Shown here in pieces: positions 30,022-37,638 of a stretch of 45,338 bases of DNA. The translations under genes were made by a program, and so were the position numbers. Every line of letters starts with the position of its first letter. The stretch's first letter is position 1. The notes beneath the pieces were generated by a model that saw nothing but the letters and a program-made list of their open reading frames with translations, did no database searches and had not been told where the DNA came from. Source of the stretch: a virus. The stretch spans positions 1-45,338 of the IMG/VR virus record IMGVR_UViG_3300043395_002348. One strand, 5' to 3'.

Positions 30022-30084
30022 AAAACGCTTTCATAGTTATTGAGGAACTAACTAAAATAACTCTATGAGAGCGTTTCTTTTTTT
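30022..30084 (+). promoter_or_regulatory. Terminator-like hairpin covering the TonB-receptor start codon
   Basis: AAACGCT...CATAGTTAT (30023-30040) pairs with ATAACTCTATGAGAGCGTTT (30057-30076) with one small bulge and one mismatch. CTTTTTTT follows (30077-30084). The receptor ATG (30065-30067) lies inside the 3' arm and the T-run encodes the signal-peptide leucines and phenylalanines. It can act as an intrinsic terminator, a translation-blocking hairpin, or both. Confidence 0.65.
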
Positions 30085-32542
30085 ACTGTTACTATTTCCA
30101 TTTGTAACATATTCGCAAGTAACAATTAAAGGTGTTACAAAATCTAAATCCGAAAACATTTATTTTTCGCATATAAGTTTTAAGCATTCGGATGGGAGTG
30201 TATATTCTACCATATCAAATGAAAATGCTGAATATAAAATAAATCTTAAAGAAGGTTTATACAATATTAAAGCAACTTATATTGGATATAAAGAATATAC
30301 AAATCAAATTAATATAACATCTGATATAACTTTTGATATAGTATTTGAACAATCCGAAACACAATTATCAGAAGTAGTTGTAAGAAGCCTTCCACAAAAA
30401 GTAACTGAAGTTTCCGTAGTTAGAACTATTAGAAATAGTAATGTTGTATCCGATGGATTATCTATTGAGTTTATTAGAAAAACTCCCGATAGAAATTTAG
30501 GTGATGCACTTAAAAGAGTAAGTGGTGTAACAATACAAAACGATAAGTTTGTATTAGTTAGAGGATTAGCAGACCGTTACAATTCCGCATGGTTAAATAA
30601 AACACCACTGCCATCAACAGAGCCAGACAGAAGAGCATTTTCTTTTGATATAATTCCAACATCACTAATTGATAACATTATAGTTGCTAAATCAGCATCC
30701 GCAAATTTACCTGGCGATTGGGCAGGTGGATTAGTACAAGTTTCAACAAAAGAAGTATCCGATAACTTTTTTAATATCTCATTGGGAAGTGGTTGGGGCT
30801 CGGTTTCTACTTTTAGAGATTTTAAGTTAGTTCAAGCTACCGATTTCCCTTCCACATTCCCATCAACATATGGATACCGAATTAGTGGAAATGGTGATAA
30901 GAGAGCATACACAAAATTATTTAATAATCCATCAACTAAAACATTACAATCAATACCTAACTTAAATGGTGGACTTTCATTTGGTATAAAAAGAGGCAAA
31001 TGGAATTCTCTTTTTAGTTCAACAATCAGAAATTCATTTGTATTAAATTATATTGAAAGAAAAGATTATCAATCATCAACTGAATTAGCTTATGATTACA
31101 AAGATACTTTATTTACAAAAAGATTTTCCGCAAATGGTTTACTTAACTTAACTTATTTAGGAGATAATCGTTATAGCTGGAAAACATTAGTTAATTATCA
31201 GGAAGATGATACATACTTAACGCGTAATGGTGATAACTTTGATAATGTTCAGAATGTTAAAAGTACATCATCAAACCACCTTAATACAATTGTAATAAAT
31301 TCTCAGTTTGATGGTAAGATTAAAACATTAGATTTTAATTTAGGATACAATCATATCTTTAGAGAACAACCTGATTACAGAGTTAATCCAATTACAAAAT
31401 CATTAGGTATTAATGAGCATTATTCAACTGCATGGAGAGATACATATCGTTTTTGGAGTGTAATGGATGAAAATTCTTTTAATGGTAATATCAATAAAGA
31501 ATTTGGTAAGGTTAAGTTAGGTGGTGGTTATCTAAAAAAGATTAGAGGATTTAACGCTAGAGTATTTCGTTATCTATCAACCGATATGTTAGATGAAATA
31601 ACAAACAATACCGATAGATATACAGCCGATTTTGATTTAGGTTCTCTTTACTCAATGTATGAAGATGAATTTGGTAAATGGAAATTAAACGCTGGATTGA
31701 GAGGTGAATATAACTTATTTGATGTACAAACAGCAGATTTTAGTGGACAAAAAATAAATGTAGATAGAGAGTATATGGATGTTCTTCCTTCAGTAAACCT
31801 TTCATATAATGAAGAAAAAAGTAAGTATAGATTTTCATTAAGTAAAACATTAGCAAGACCTGAATTTAGAGAAGTAGCTAATTTTGCTTATTATGATTTT
31901 GTTAGAAACGCACAAATATTAGGAAACTCAAAGTTAGAAAAATCTGACATTTATAATGTAGACCTTAAATACGAATGGTATCCAAAAATAGGTGAGAATA
32001 TTTCAATATCCGCATTTGGTAAAAACTTTATTAAACCAATTGAACAAATTGTAGCAGATGGTTCAGTTCCATCAAATTTACTTCTAACATATTCTAATCC
32101 AAATTCAGCTGTTTTGTATGGTATGGAATTAGAAGTTCGTAAAAAGATAAATGGTTGGTTTGATTTCTATACAAACGCTTCGGTGATGAATTCAGAAGTA
32201 GAAGTGAATAGTGTGAAAAGACAATTACAGGGGCAATCAAATTATGTATTAAACGCGGGAGTGAACATTCACAAAAAGAACAATACTATCAACTTAACTT
32301 ATAATAGAGTTGGTGATAGAATTTCAGCAGTAGGATTTCAGGGTTATCCTGATATTTTTGAAAATAGTAGAGATGTTATTGATATAACATTCTTACATAA
32401 ACTTTCGAAAGGAGAAATAAAGTTGGCAATAGGTGATGTACTTGCGCAACCATCAATCTATTATCAAAAGTTACAAAAAAGAAATCTAATTAAAACAAAT
32501 AACGAACAAACAATTTCGTTATCATTAAATTTAACATTATGA
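30065..32542 (+). CDS. TonB-dependent receptor, complete (825 aa)
   Basis: Outer-membrane receptor. Signal peptide 1-17 (MRAFLFLLLLFPFVTYS); carboxypeptidase-regulatory-like domain about 20-100 (VTIKGVTKSKSENIYFSHIS); plug about 120-240 (RVSGVTIQNDKFVLVRGLAD and ANLPGDWAGGLVQVSTKE); barrel strands to the C-terminal TISLSLNLTL, a typical last strand. The substrate is unknown. The gene overlaps the downstream surface lipoprotein by 4 nt (ATGA), the arrangement of a host transporter pair, yet lies among phage genes with late-type promoters. Its start codon lies in a strong hairpin. Confidence 0.88.
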   Translation: MRAFLFLLLLFPFVTYSQVTIKGVTKSKSENIYFSHISFKHSDGSVYSTISNENAEYKINLKEGLYNIKATYIGYKEYTNQINITSDITFDIVFEQSETQLSEVVVRSLPQKVTEVSVVRTIRNSNVVSDGLSIEFIRKTPDRNLGDALKRVSGVTIQNDKFVLVRGLADRYNSAWLNKTPLPSTEPDRRAFSFDIIPTSLIDNIIVAKSASANLPGDWAGGLVQVSTKEVSDNFFNISLGSGWGSVSTFRDFKLVQATDFPSTFPSTYGYRISGNGDKRAYTKLFNNPSTKTLQSIPNLNGGLSFGIKRGKWNSLFSSTIRNSFVLNYIERKDYQSSTELAYDYKDTLFTKRFSANGLLNLTYLGDNRYSWKTLVNYQEDDTYLTRNGDNFDNVQNVKSTSSNHLNTIVINSQFDGKIKTLDFNLGYNHIFREQPDYRVNPITKSLGINEHYSTAWRDTYRFWSVMDENSFNGNINKEFGKVKLGGGYLKKIRGFNARVFRYLSTDMLDEITNNTDRYTADFDLGSLYSMYEDEFGKWKLNAGLRGEYNLFDVQTADFSGQKINVDREYMDVLPSVNLSYNEEKSKYRFSLSKTLARPEFREVANFAYYDFVRNAQILGNSKLEKSDIYNVDLKYEWYPKIGENISISAFGKNFIKPIEQIVADGSVPSNLLLTYSNPNSAVLYGMELEVRKKINGWFDFYTNASVMNSEVEVNSVKRQLQGQSNYVLNAGVNIHKKNNTINLTYNRVGDRISAVGFQGYPDIFENSRDVIDITFLHKLSKGEIKLAIGDVLAQPSIYYQKLQKRNLIKTNNEQTISLSLNLTL

Positions 32543-33744
32543 AAAAACTATTAGGAATTATTTTATTATTAGGATTATTTAGTTGTAGTAAAGATTTGGG
32601 TGGAGTAGATGATAGACCAATCAATGTACCACTTACAACAACACTTAGTGGAACTTATCAAGAAACTATCACACTAACCGCAGATAAAGTGTGGACATTA
32701 AAAGGATATGTTTATATCACAAATGGTTCTCGACTTATCATTCAGCCAGGTACAACAATTGTATCTGACATTGCTGAAAAGGGTGCATTAGTAATTGAAA
32801 GAGGTGCACAAATTATAGCAGATGGTACACCAACAAAACCAATAGTATTTACTTCAGGCAAACCGGAAGGTCAAAGAGCACCTGGTGATTGGGGTGGTAT
32901 TGTAATTTTAGGATTAGCACCAACAAATAGGTCAACTTATCCAACAATTGAAGGTGGTATTGGTAGAGTGTATGGTGGTGAATTACCAAATGATAATAGT
33001 GGAATACTTCGTTATGTAAGAATTGAATACGCTGGTATTGCGGCAATGCCAAACTCTGAAATCAACGCACTAACATTGGGTGGTGTTGGTAGTGGTACAA
33101 TCATTGAAAATGTTCAAACTATTTACGCTAACGATGATGCATTTGAATTCTTTGGTGGAACTGTATCACCTAAAAATCTATACGCATATGCAACTGCAGA
33201 TGATGATTACGATTTTGATTTTGGATACATCGGAAGTGTAACAAATAGTGTAGCAAAGAGAGACCCACAATTCGTAGATAATGGTGATGCTGGAAATGGT
33301 GTAGAATGTGATAACGATGGAACAGGCTCAACCGCACAACCTTTTACACATCCTAAATTAAATGGTATGATTCTTATTGGACCATTTGATGCAACCGCAT
33401 TATCAAATCATAATTTTGGTTTAAGATGGAGACGTGCAACTCAATTTACAATGACAAATTCAAAAATATTAGGTTATCAAAAAGGTGGTTTCTCTATCGA
33501 AAGTAACGAAACAGCACAGGCATATAAGGATGGGGTTTCTAAATTCTTAAACAATGAAATCCAAACATTTGACCCACTACAAAACTTTAGGTCAACATCA
33601 TCAGTATTTACTGCAGCTCAAATGAAAACAAAAGCATTGGGTGAAGGGAATGTGGAAAAAACTTACACAAAAGCTGAAATGGATGTATTATCTAAACCTT
33701 TATGGATTAATGGTTGGACTAGATTCCCAGCAAAGGGATTTTAA
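32539..33744 (+). CDS. Surface lipoprotein partner of the TonB receptor (401 aa)
   Basis: Lipoprotein signal peptide with lipidated Cys at 16 (LLGLFSC), then SKDLGGVDD. The mature part has a right-handed parallel beta-helix pattern (LKGYVYITNGSRLIIQPGTT, ALVIERGAQIIADGT, PIVFTSG), then GDWGGIVILG and YVRIEYAG. Bacteroidota often pair this kind of lipoprotein with a TonB receptor, where it probably acts as a substrate-capturing lid or surface component. Translational coupling to the receptor by ATGA supports a joint role. A terminator follows. Confidence 0.8.
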   Translation: MKKLLGIILLLGLFSCSKDLGGVDDRPINVPLTTTLSGTYQETITLTADKVWTLKGYVYITNGSRLIIQPGTTIVSDIAEKGALVIERGAQIIADGTPTKPIVFTSGKPEGQRAPGDWGGIVILGLAPTNRSTYPTIEGGIGRVYGGELPNDNSGILRYVRIEYAGIAAMPNSEINALTLGGVGSGTIIENVQTIYANDDAFEFFGGTVSPKNLYAYATADDDYDFDFGYIGSVTNSVAKRDPQFVDNGDAGNGVECDNDGTGSTAQPFTHPKLNGMILIGPFDATALSNHNFGLRWRRATQFTMTNSKILGYQKGGFSIESNETAQAYKDGVSKFLNNEIQTFDPLQNFRSTSSVFTAAQMKTKALGEGNVEKTYTKAEMDVLSKPLWINGWTRFPAKGF

Positions 33745-33768
33745 TTCATTGTTAAAGAAAAAATTAAA

Positions 33769-33793
33769 GGGGAGTATTAAACTCCCTTTTTTT
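33769..33793 (+). terminator. Intrinsic terminator fused to a late promoter
   Basis: GGGAGT (33770-33775) pairs with ACTCCC (33781-33786) with a 5-nt loop, followed by seven T's (33787-33793) that run directly into ATATTTAT. Third copy of the composite element. Confidence 0.8.
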
Positions 33794-33803
33794 ATATTTA
33801 TAA
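33794..33803 (+). promoter_or_regulatory. Candidate late promoter ATATTTATAA (before 33826)
   Basis: Recurring core with AA extension, 22 nt before the ATG at 33826. The start is preceded by AAAGGAGG, the clearest Shine-Dalgarno sequence in the window and unusual for Bacteroidota, where strong ones are rare. Confidence 0.6.
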
Positions 33804-33825
33804 GTAACTAAAAAAAGGAGGACTT

Positions 33826-34650
33826 ATGAAAAAGATTTTATTCTTAATAATGTTACTACCAATGGTGGCATTTTCTCAAGTATCCTCTTGGAGAAGCAAT
33901 CCACCACAACAAAGAATATCAACACCATCCGTTCAAGGACAGAGAAGTGATATTAGTATGTGGAGAAATGATGGACCGAGAGAATTTAACAGGCCACAAC
34001 AAACAAAGCCAGGTTCAAACATAATCATCAACAACAATCCGTGGTTGTGGGATAATTGGGGTTGGGGTTGGAATAGATGGGGTATGTGGGGAGCACCTGC
34101 ATTTGGTTGGAACTTTTGGCAACCATCATTTTATTGGAATGATTGGGGTTATCGCCAACCACAAAGAATATATGTTTACGAAGATGGTAAGAGAGATACC
34201 ATTAGAGGAAAGAAACCAATTATCAGTTTTGGTTTGCATAAAACAACCGATAAACAAATTGGTGGTTTCTTTACAATAGGTAATAGAGGATATTTTGTAA
34301 TGGATTTCAGTTCAACTTATGAAATAGACCGTTCAACTTTTTTCCCATATGGAACTATTGATAAAGTAGATTTTCCATTAATAAATGATTTAATTAAAAA
34401 AAGAAGTTTGTACTTAGGAGCAGGTAAGAGATTTGGTAGAACTGGTGTACATGCTATGTTAGGTTTTGGAAAAGAAATTGTAAGATATAGAGGTAAAGAT
34501 AGATTGGGTGAAATCACTTTCCCTAGAGCTTACAACGAGTTTTCATCAATAAAAGTTGGAGCAATGCATGATTTCAAAAACTTTACTTTGAAATTTGACC
34601 ACGAACCAATTAGAGGTTATTCACAATTCGGAATCGGTCTAAATTTCTAA
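33826..34650 (+). CDS. Trp/Gly-rich secreted outer-membrane-type protein (274 aa)
   Basis: Signal peptide 1-17 (MKKILFLIMLLPMVAFS). Residues about 60-110 are very rich in Trp, Gly and Asn (WLWDNWGWGWNRWGMWGAP, then FGWNFWQPSFYWNDWGY). The C-terminal half shows alternating beta strands ending SQFGIGLNF, typical of an outer-membrane barrel. It may be a surface or barrel protein with an aromatic plug or linker. No known family recognised. The strong ribosome-binding site suggests high expression. Confidence 0.7.
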   Translation: MKKILFLIMLLPMVAFSQVSSWRSNPPQQRISTPSVQGQRSDISMWRNDGPREFNRPQQTKPGSNIIINNNPWLWDNWGWGWNRWGMWGAPAFGWNFWQPSFYWNDWGYRQPQRIYVYEDGKRDTIRGKKPIISFGLHKTTDKQIGGFFTIGNRGYFVMDFSSTYEIDRSTFFPYGTIDKVDFPLINDLIKKRSLYLGAGKRFGRTGVHAMLGFGKEIVRYRGKDRLGEITFPRAYNEFSSIKVGAMHDFKNFTLKFDHEPIRGYSQFGIGLNF

Positions 34651-34654
34651 ATTT

Positions 34655-36118
34655 TTGAAAGCATTAAAAGGTTTACTATTTTTAATATTCATATTTTGTC
34701 TCAGCTGGAAAGCTAGTGGACAGATATACACACAAACGTATGTAGACAAGTGTAGTGGTGAAGTAAAAATCGCCACTACAACTATGTCTAACGGATTCGC
34801 AACGGTTTCATTCTATAATCAGGTTAAAACATTTACACCTGCCGAAGTTCAAAGTGGAGCAGTTCAAGTTTGGGTAAACGCAACTTATGCTGCATACTCA
34901 ACTATGGCATGCCCAACTAATCAGGTTGTTCAGCAGACAGTAACACAGGCAGTATCACAAGCAACAGCACAAGCTGCAAATGCAGCAGCATCTGCTGCAA
35001 GTTCTGCAGCTAGTTCCGCGGCTTCATCAGCAGCAAGTTCAGCAGCTTCATCATCTGCATCATCAGCGGCAAGTAGTTCAGCATCATCTGCGGCATCTTC
35101 ATCGGCAAGTGCTGGAGCTGCAAGTAGTGGAGCATCCGCATCAACTTCATCTACACCGCCTGCAAGTTCATCTTCAAGCAGTAGTAGTTCATCTTCATCA
35201 TCCAGCGGTTCATCATCGTCTGGTGGTTCTTCTGGTGGTGGTTCTTCCGAACAAAAATCTGAAACAAAGACAGAAACAAAGAGTGAGCAGAAGCAAGAGC
35301 AGAAGCAAGAAGAACAAAAGCAAGAGCAAAAACAGGAAGAGAAAAAAGAAGAAACTAAATCGGAAGAAAAGAAAGAGGAAAAGAAGGAAGAGTCTAAAGA
35401 AAAAAAGGAAGAAAAGAAAGAGGAGAAAAAAGAAGAAAAGAAAAAAGGTAAAGTTCAAGCCTTAAACCCAATGATACTTTCATCTGATTTGGCAGGTATG
35501 CAAGGACCTGACCAAAAGGTATCTATGATGATGAGTGTTGGTATCTCTAAATCATCTCTAATGGGTGATAAATCATATTCTGCTACCGCACTTATATGGA
35601 GTACCTTAGACCAATATGCGGTGAGTGGTGGTATGACTAAGATGGATTTTGAAGAAGGTAAACTAAATGGTATCCACTCTTATTCAGCAACATTCGCATA
35701 TCTAAAAGGAACTTGGATGGCGATGCAAGGATACACTTATATCAAACCACATCCAAAATATGGCACATATGGTATGAATGCAGGTCTTATTCATTTGGTT
35801 ATGAGAAATTCTGAAAACACCGGATACAACTATTCCCTTATGACTTCTTTTGTAGGATTTTGGACTAAACCATATCAGGTCAACAAAAAAACCACATTAT
35901 CTCCATCAGTATTTGTAATGAACCAACCAATTAGTTATAATACAAACACTTTAGCAACTATGGTTAATCGTTCACCCGGCTTCATTCTGGGAACTGATTA
36001 CGCATATAAGATAAGTAGAAGGTTTGCTTTTGGAGCATCCTACAAAGCAGTTATAGGATTATCACCGAACTTTAATTTGATGCATAACATTCAGATTGGT
36101 TCAAAATTAGCATTCTAA
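34655..36118 (+). CDS. Outer-membrane-type protein with Ser/Ala and Lys/Glu low-complexity regions (487 aa)
   Basis: The TTG start at 34655, 4 nt after the previous stop, is supported by the signal peptide directly after it (MKALKGLLFLIFIFCLS). A small N-terminal domain (about 25-90) leads to a Ser/Ala/Gln tract (about 95-200), then a long Glu/Lys/Gln coil (about 205-270). The C-terminal 215 residues form a beta-barrel-like domain (KVSMMMSVGISKSSLMG ... NIQIGSKLAF). The layout suggests a barrel anchored in the outer membrane with an extended periplasmic or surface arm. Slipped-strand length variation is likely in the tracts. Function unknown. Confidence 0.65.
   Translation: MKALKGLLFLIFIFCLSWKASGQIYTQTYVDKCSGEVKIATTTMSNGFATVSFYNQVKTFTPAEVQSGAVQVWVNATYAAYSTMACPTNQVVQQTVTQAVSQATAQAANAAASAASSAASSAASSAASSAASSSASSAASSSASSAASSSASAGAASSGASASTSSTPPASSSSSSSSSSSSSSGSSSSGGSSGGGSSEQKSETKTETKSEQKQEQKQEEQKQEQKQEEKKEETKSEEKKEEKKEESKEKKEEKKEEKKEEKKKGKVQALNPMILSSDLAGMQGPDQKVSMMMSVGISKSSLMGDKSYSATALIWSTLDQYAVSGGMTKMDFEEGKLNGIHSYSATFAYLKGTWMAMQGYTYIKPHPKYGTYGMNAGLIHLVMRNSENTGYNYSLMTSFVGFWTKPYQVNKKTTLSPSVFVMNQPISYNTNTLATMVNRSPGFILGTDYAYKISRRFAFGASYKAVIGLSPNFNLMHNIQIGSKLAF
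34970..35430 (+). repeat. Low-complexity coding repeats (Ser/Ala then Lys/Glu)
   Basis: About 34970-35260 consists of imperfect GCAAGTTCA/GCATCATCA-type codon repeats for Ala and Ser; about 35260-35430 has AAAGAGGAA-type repeats for Lys and Glu. The antisense and alternative frames stay open here only because of base composition. Confidence 0.7.
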
Positions 36119-36125
36119 TATTTAT
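36118..36125 (+). promoter_or_regulatory. Candidate late promoter ATATTTAT (before 36146)
   Basis: Recurring core 20 nt before the ATG at 36146, overlapping the previous stop by one base. It would drive the whole unit of tagged head proteins. Confidence 0.55.
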
Positions 36126-36145
36126 ACATACAAAAACACTGTCTT

Positions 36146-36802
36146 ATGAAAAAATACGTTAATTTTAAAAACATTGCTATCGTAGCATTGGTAATTTGGA
36201 TTTTATTACAATGGTTTAACCCAGGTGGGGTAATGCCAGGTGGAAGAACTATCAGAATTGATGGTAAAAAATATGAAGTTATAAAACACACAATTGATAC
36301 TGTAGAAGTTGAAAAGGTAAAAGTGGTAACTAAAAAGGGTAAAGATATTGTACATGAAGTAATTGATGTAGATACTTTAGTTCTTAAAGAAATGGTAAAT
36401 GTAGATAGCGCAGCTATTCTTAAAGATTACTTAGCTAAAATCGTTTACAAAGATACATTGATATTAGATGGTGGTTTGGGAACTATCGCTCTTACCGATA
36501 CTATCACAAAGAATAGAATTTTAGGTAGAACTTGGGATGCTAAAGTTAAAGAAAGAATTATCAAAGAAGAACTTATTGTTAAAGAGCCTGCAAAGAATCA
36601 AGTATATTATGGTTTGAACGCTGGATTTAACAAAGCAGATTATGTATCAGCAGTTGGAGCCGGTGTAATTCTTAAAACTAAGAAAGATAAAATTTATCAA
36701 TTAGGAATTGGTGTAAACAATAGAACTACCGATGGAACTAATGGTTCATTCTCTCCTTACGTTGGATTTGGAACTTATTGGAAGATTAAAGTTAAAAAAT
36801 AA
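36146..36802 (+). CDS. Membrane-anchored protein upstream of the tagged genes (218 aa)
   Basis: One membrane segment (about 8-24, NIAIVALVIWILLQWF) and then an extracytoplasmic part with charged strands (VEVEKVKVVTKKGKDIVHEV) and a C-terminal beta-rich region (YYGLNAGFNKADYVSAVGAG ... YVGFGTYWKIKVKK) that resembles a small barrel or stalk. It does not carry the tag of the following genes. It opens the operon and its stop overlaps the next start (TAATG). Confidence 0.65.
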   Translation: MKKYVNFKNIAIVALVIWILLQWFNPGGVMPGGRTIRIDGKKYEVIKHTIDTVEVEKVKVVTKKGKDIVHEVIDVDTLVLKEMVNVDSAAILKDYLAKIVYKDTLILDGGLGTIALTDTITKNRILGRTWDAKVKERIIKEELIVKEPAKNQVYYGLNAGFNKADYVSAVGAGVILKTKKDKIYQLGIGVNNRTTDGTNGSFSPYVGFGTYWKIKVKK

Positions 36803-37074
36803 TGATTAAGTTAAATAACCTTAATGAAGCATCTGAAATAGAGATGAACGAACTAAAACCAACTGAACAAAAGCAAGTTCAAGCTTTTGCTAAAATTGTT
36901 GGTGGAAAGATAGTAACAATTTGGAGTGGTATTCATGGAAAAATTGTAGATATAGAAGCGGATGGTAATTTTGGTAGTGGATATAGATGGGATGCTGATG
37001 TACTTAAAAAATTAATAGCACTTAAAATTCGTTGGGTAGAAGCTGATGGGGATAATCTTTCAATAGCATTTTAA
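36802..37074 (+). CDS. Tagged small protein 1: candidate internal head protein (90 aa)
   Basis: Begins MIKLNNLNEASEIE: a version of the shared N-terminal tag one residue shorter (L7-N8-E9). If the prohead protease cleaves after L-x-E, about 81 residues remain, a small alpha/beta domain (FAKIVGGKIVTIWSGIHGKI, then ALKIRWVEADGDNLSIAF). The pattern follows T4 internal proteins, which carry a ten-residue capsid-targeting sequence ending in Glu. No known fold or enzyme. Coupled by TAATG to the upstream gene; 1 nt separates it from the next. Confidence 0.65.
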   Translation: MIKLNNLNEASEIEMNELKPTEQKQVQAFAKIVGGKIVTIWSGIHGKIVDIEADGNFGSGYRWDADVLKKLIALKIRWVEADGDNLSIAF

Positions 37075-37075
37075 T

Positions 37076-37324
37076 ATGATAAAGTTAAAGCAATTATTAA
37101 CCGAAGGTAAATGGTCAAAGATTATGGCAGGTGTTCGTAAAGGTTCTCAATCAGGACCTTGGACAATTGTAATAATCCAAAACAAAAAAGTAATTCACCA
37201 AGAGCCTGTAAAGTATAGAGATGCTATTCCTGCATCTTACGAAGCTATGAAACGTAAGTTCAGAAATGCAAATTTGGGAATTGAAGATAATTCAGGTCAA
37301 ATTGTATATCAAGAAAAAATATAA
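37076..37324 (+). CDS. Tagged small protein 2: candidate internal head protein (82 aa)
   Basis: Begins MIKLKQLLTE|GKWSK, the full consensus tag with Glu at position 10, just as in T4 internal proteins (L8-T9-E10). The remaining 72 residues are basic with beta strands (GPWTIVIIQNKKVIHQEPV) and a helix (DAIPASYEAMKRKFRNA). A basic packaged protein could ride with DNA and be injected. Stop overlaps the next start (TAATG). Function unknown. Confidence 0.65.
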   Translation: MIKLKQLLTEGKWSKIMAGVRKGSQSGPWTIVIIQNKKVIHQEPVKYRDAIPASYEAMKRKFRNANLGIEDNSGQIVYQEKI

Positions 37325-37638
37325 TGATACTACTAAGAGATATAATGGCTGAAGACCTTCGTAAGTGGTTTGGTAAAGGTAAAACTGGTTCTACTACTGG
37401 TGGGGGTTGGGATAGATATAACTCTAAAGGTGAGAAGGTAGGTAAGTGTGGAGATAGTAAAGCAGGTGATGCATACGCAGCTTGTTTATCAAAGGAAAAG
37501 GCAGCTAAGTTAGGACCTGATGGTAGAGCTGCATTTGTAAAAAGAAAAAGAGCAGCACAATCTAAAGCAGGAGATGCTAAGAAAGGTGGTGAAAAATCAA
37601 AAGGACAAAAACCAACATTTGTAAAAACTGGAGCATAA
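37324..37638 (+). CDS. Tagged small protein 3: Gly/Lys-rich, WDRYNSKG-type (104 aa)
   Basis: Begins MILLRDIMAE|DLRK (M8-A9-E10). The body DLRKWFGKGKTGSTTGGGWD, RYNSKGEKVGKCGDS, AYAACLSKEKAAKLG belongs to a conserved small phage protein type with two Cys and a Lys/Gly-rich, probably disordered, end (KGGEKSKGQKPTFVK). Very basic, so DNA contact in the head is plausible. Overlaps both neighbours by 1 nt. Confidence 0.65.
   Translation: MILLRDIMAEDLRKWFGKGKTGSTTGGGWDRYNSKGEKVGKCGDSKAGDAYAACLSKEKAAKLGPDGRAAFVKRKRAAQSKAGDAKKGGEKSKGQKPTFVKTGA

Noticed and set aside
34980-35465. Alternative-frame and antisense ORFs in the Ser/Ala and Lys/Glu tract
   Set aside because: Their His/Leu- or Phe/Leu-rich products are translation shadows of low-complexity DNA.
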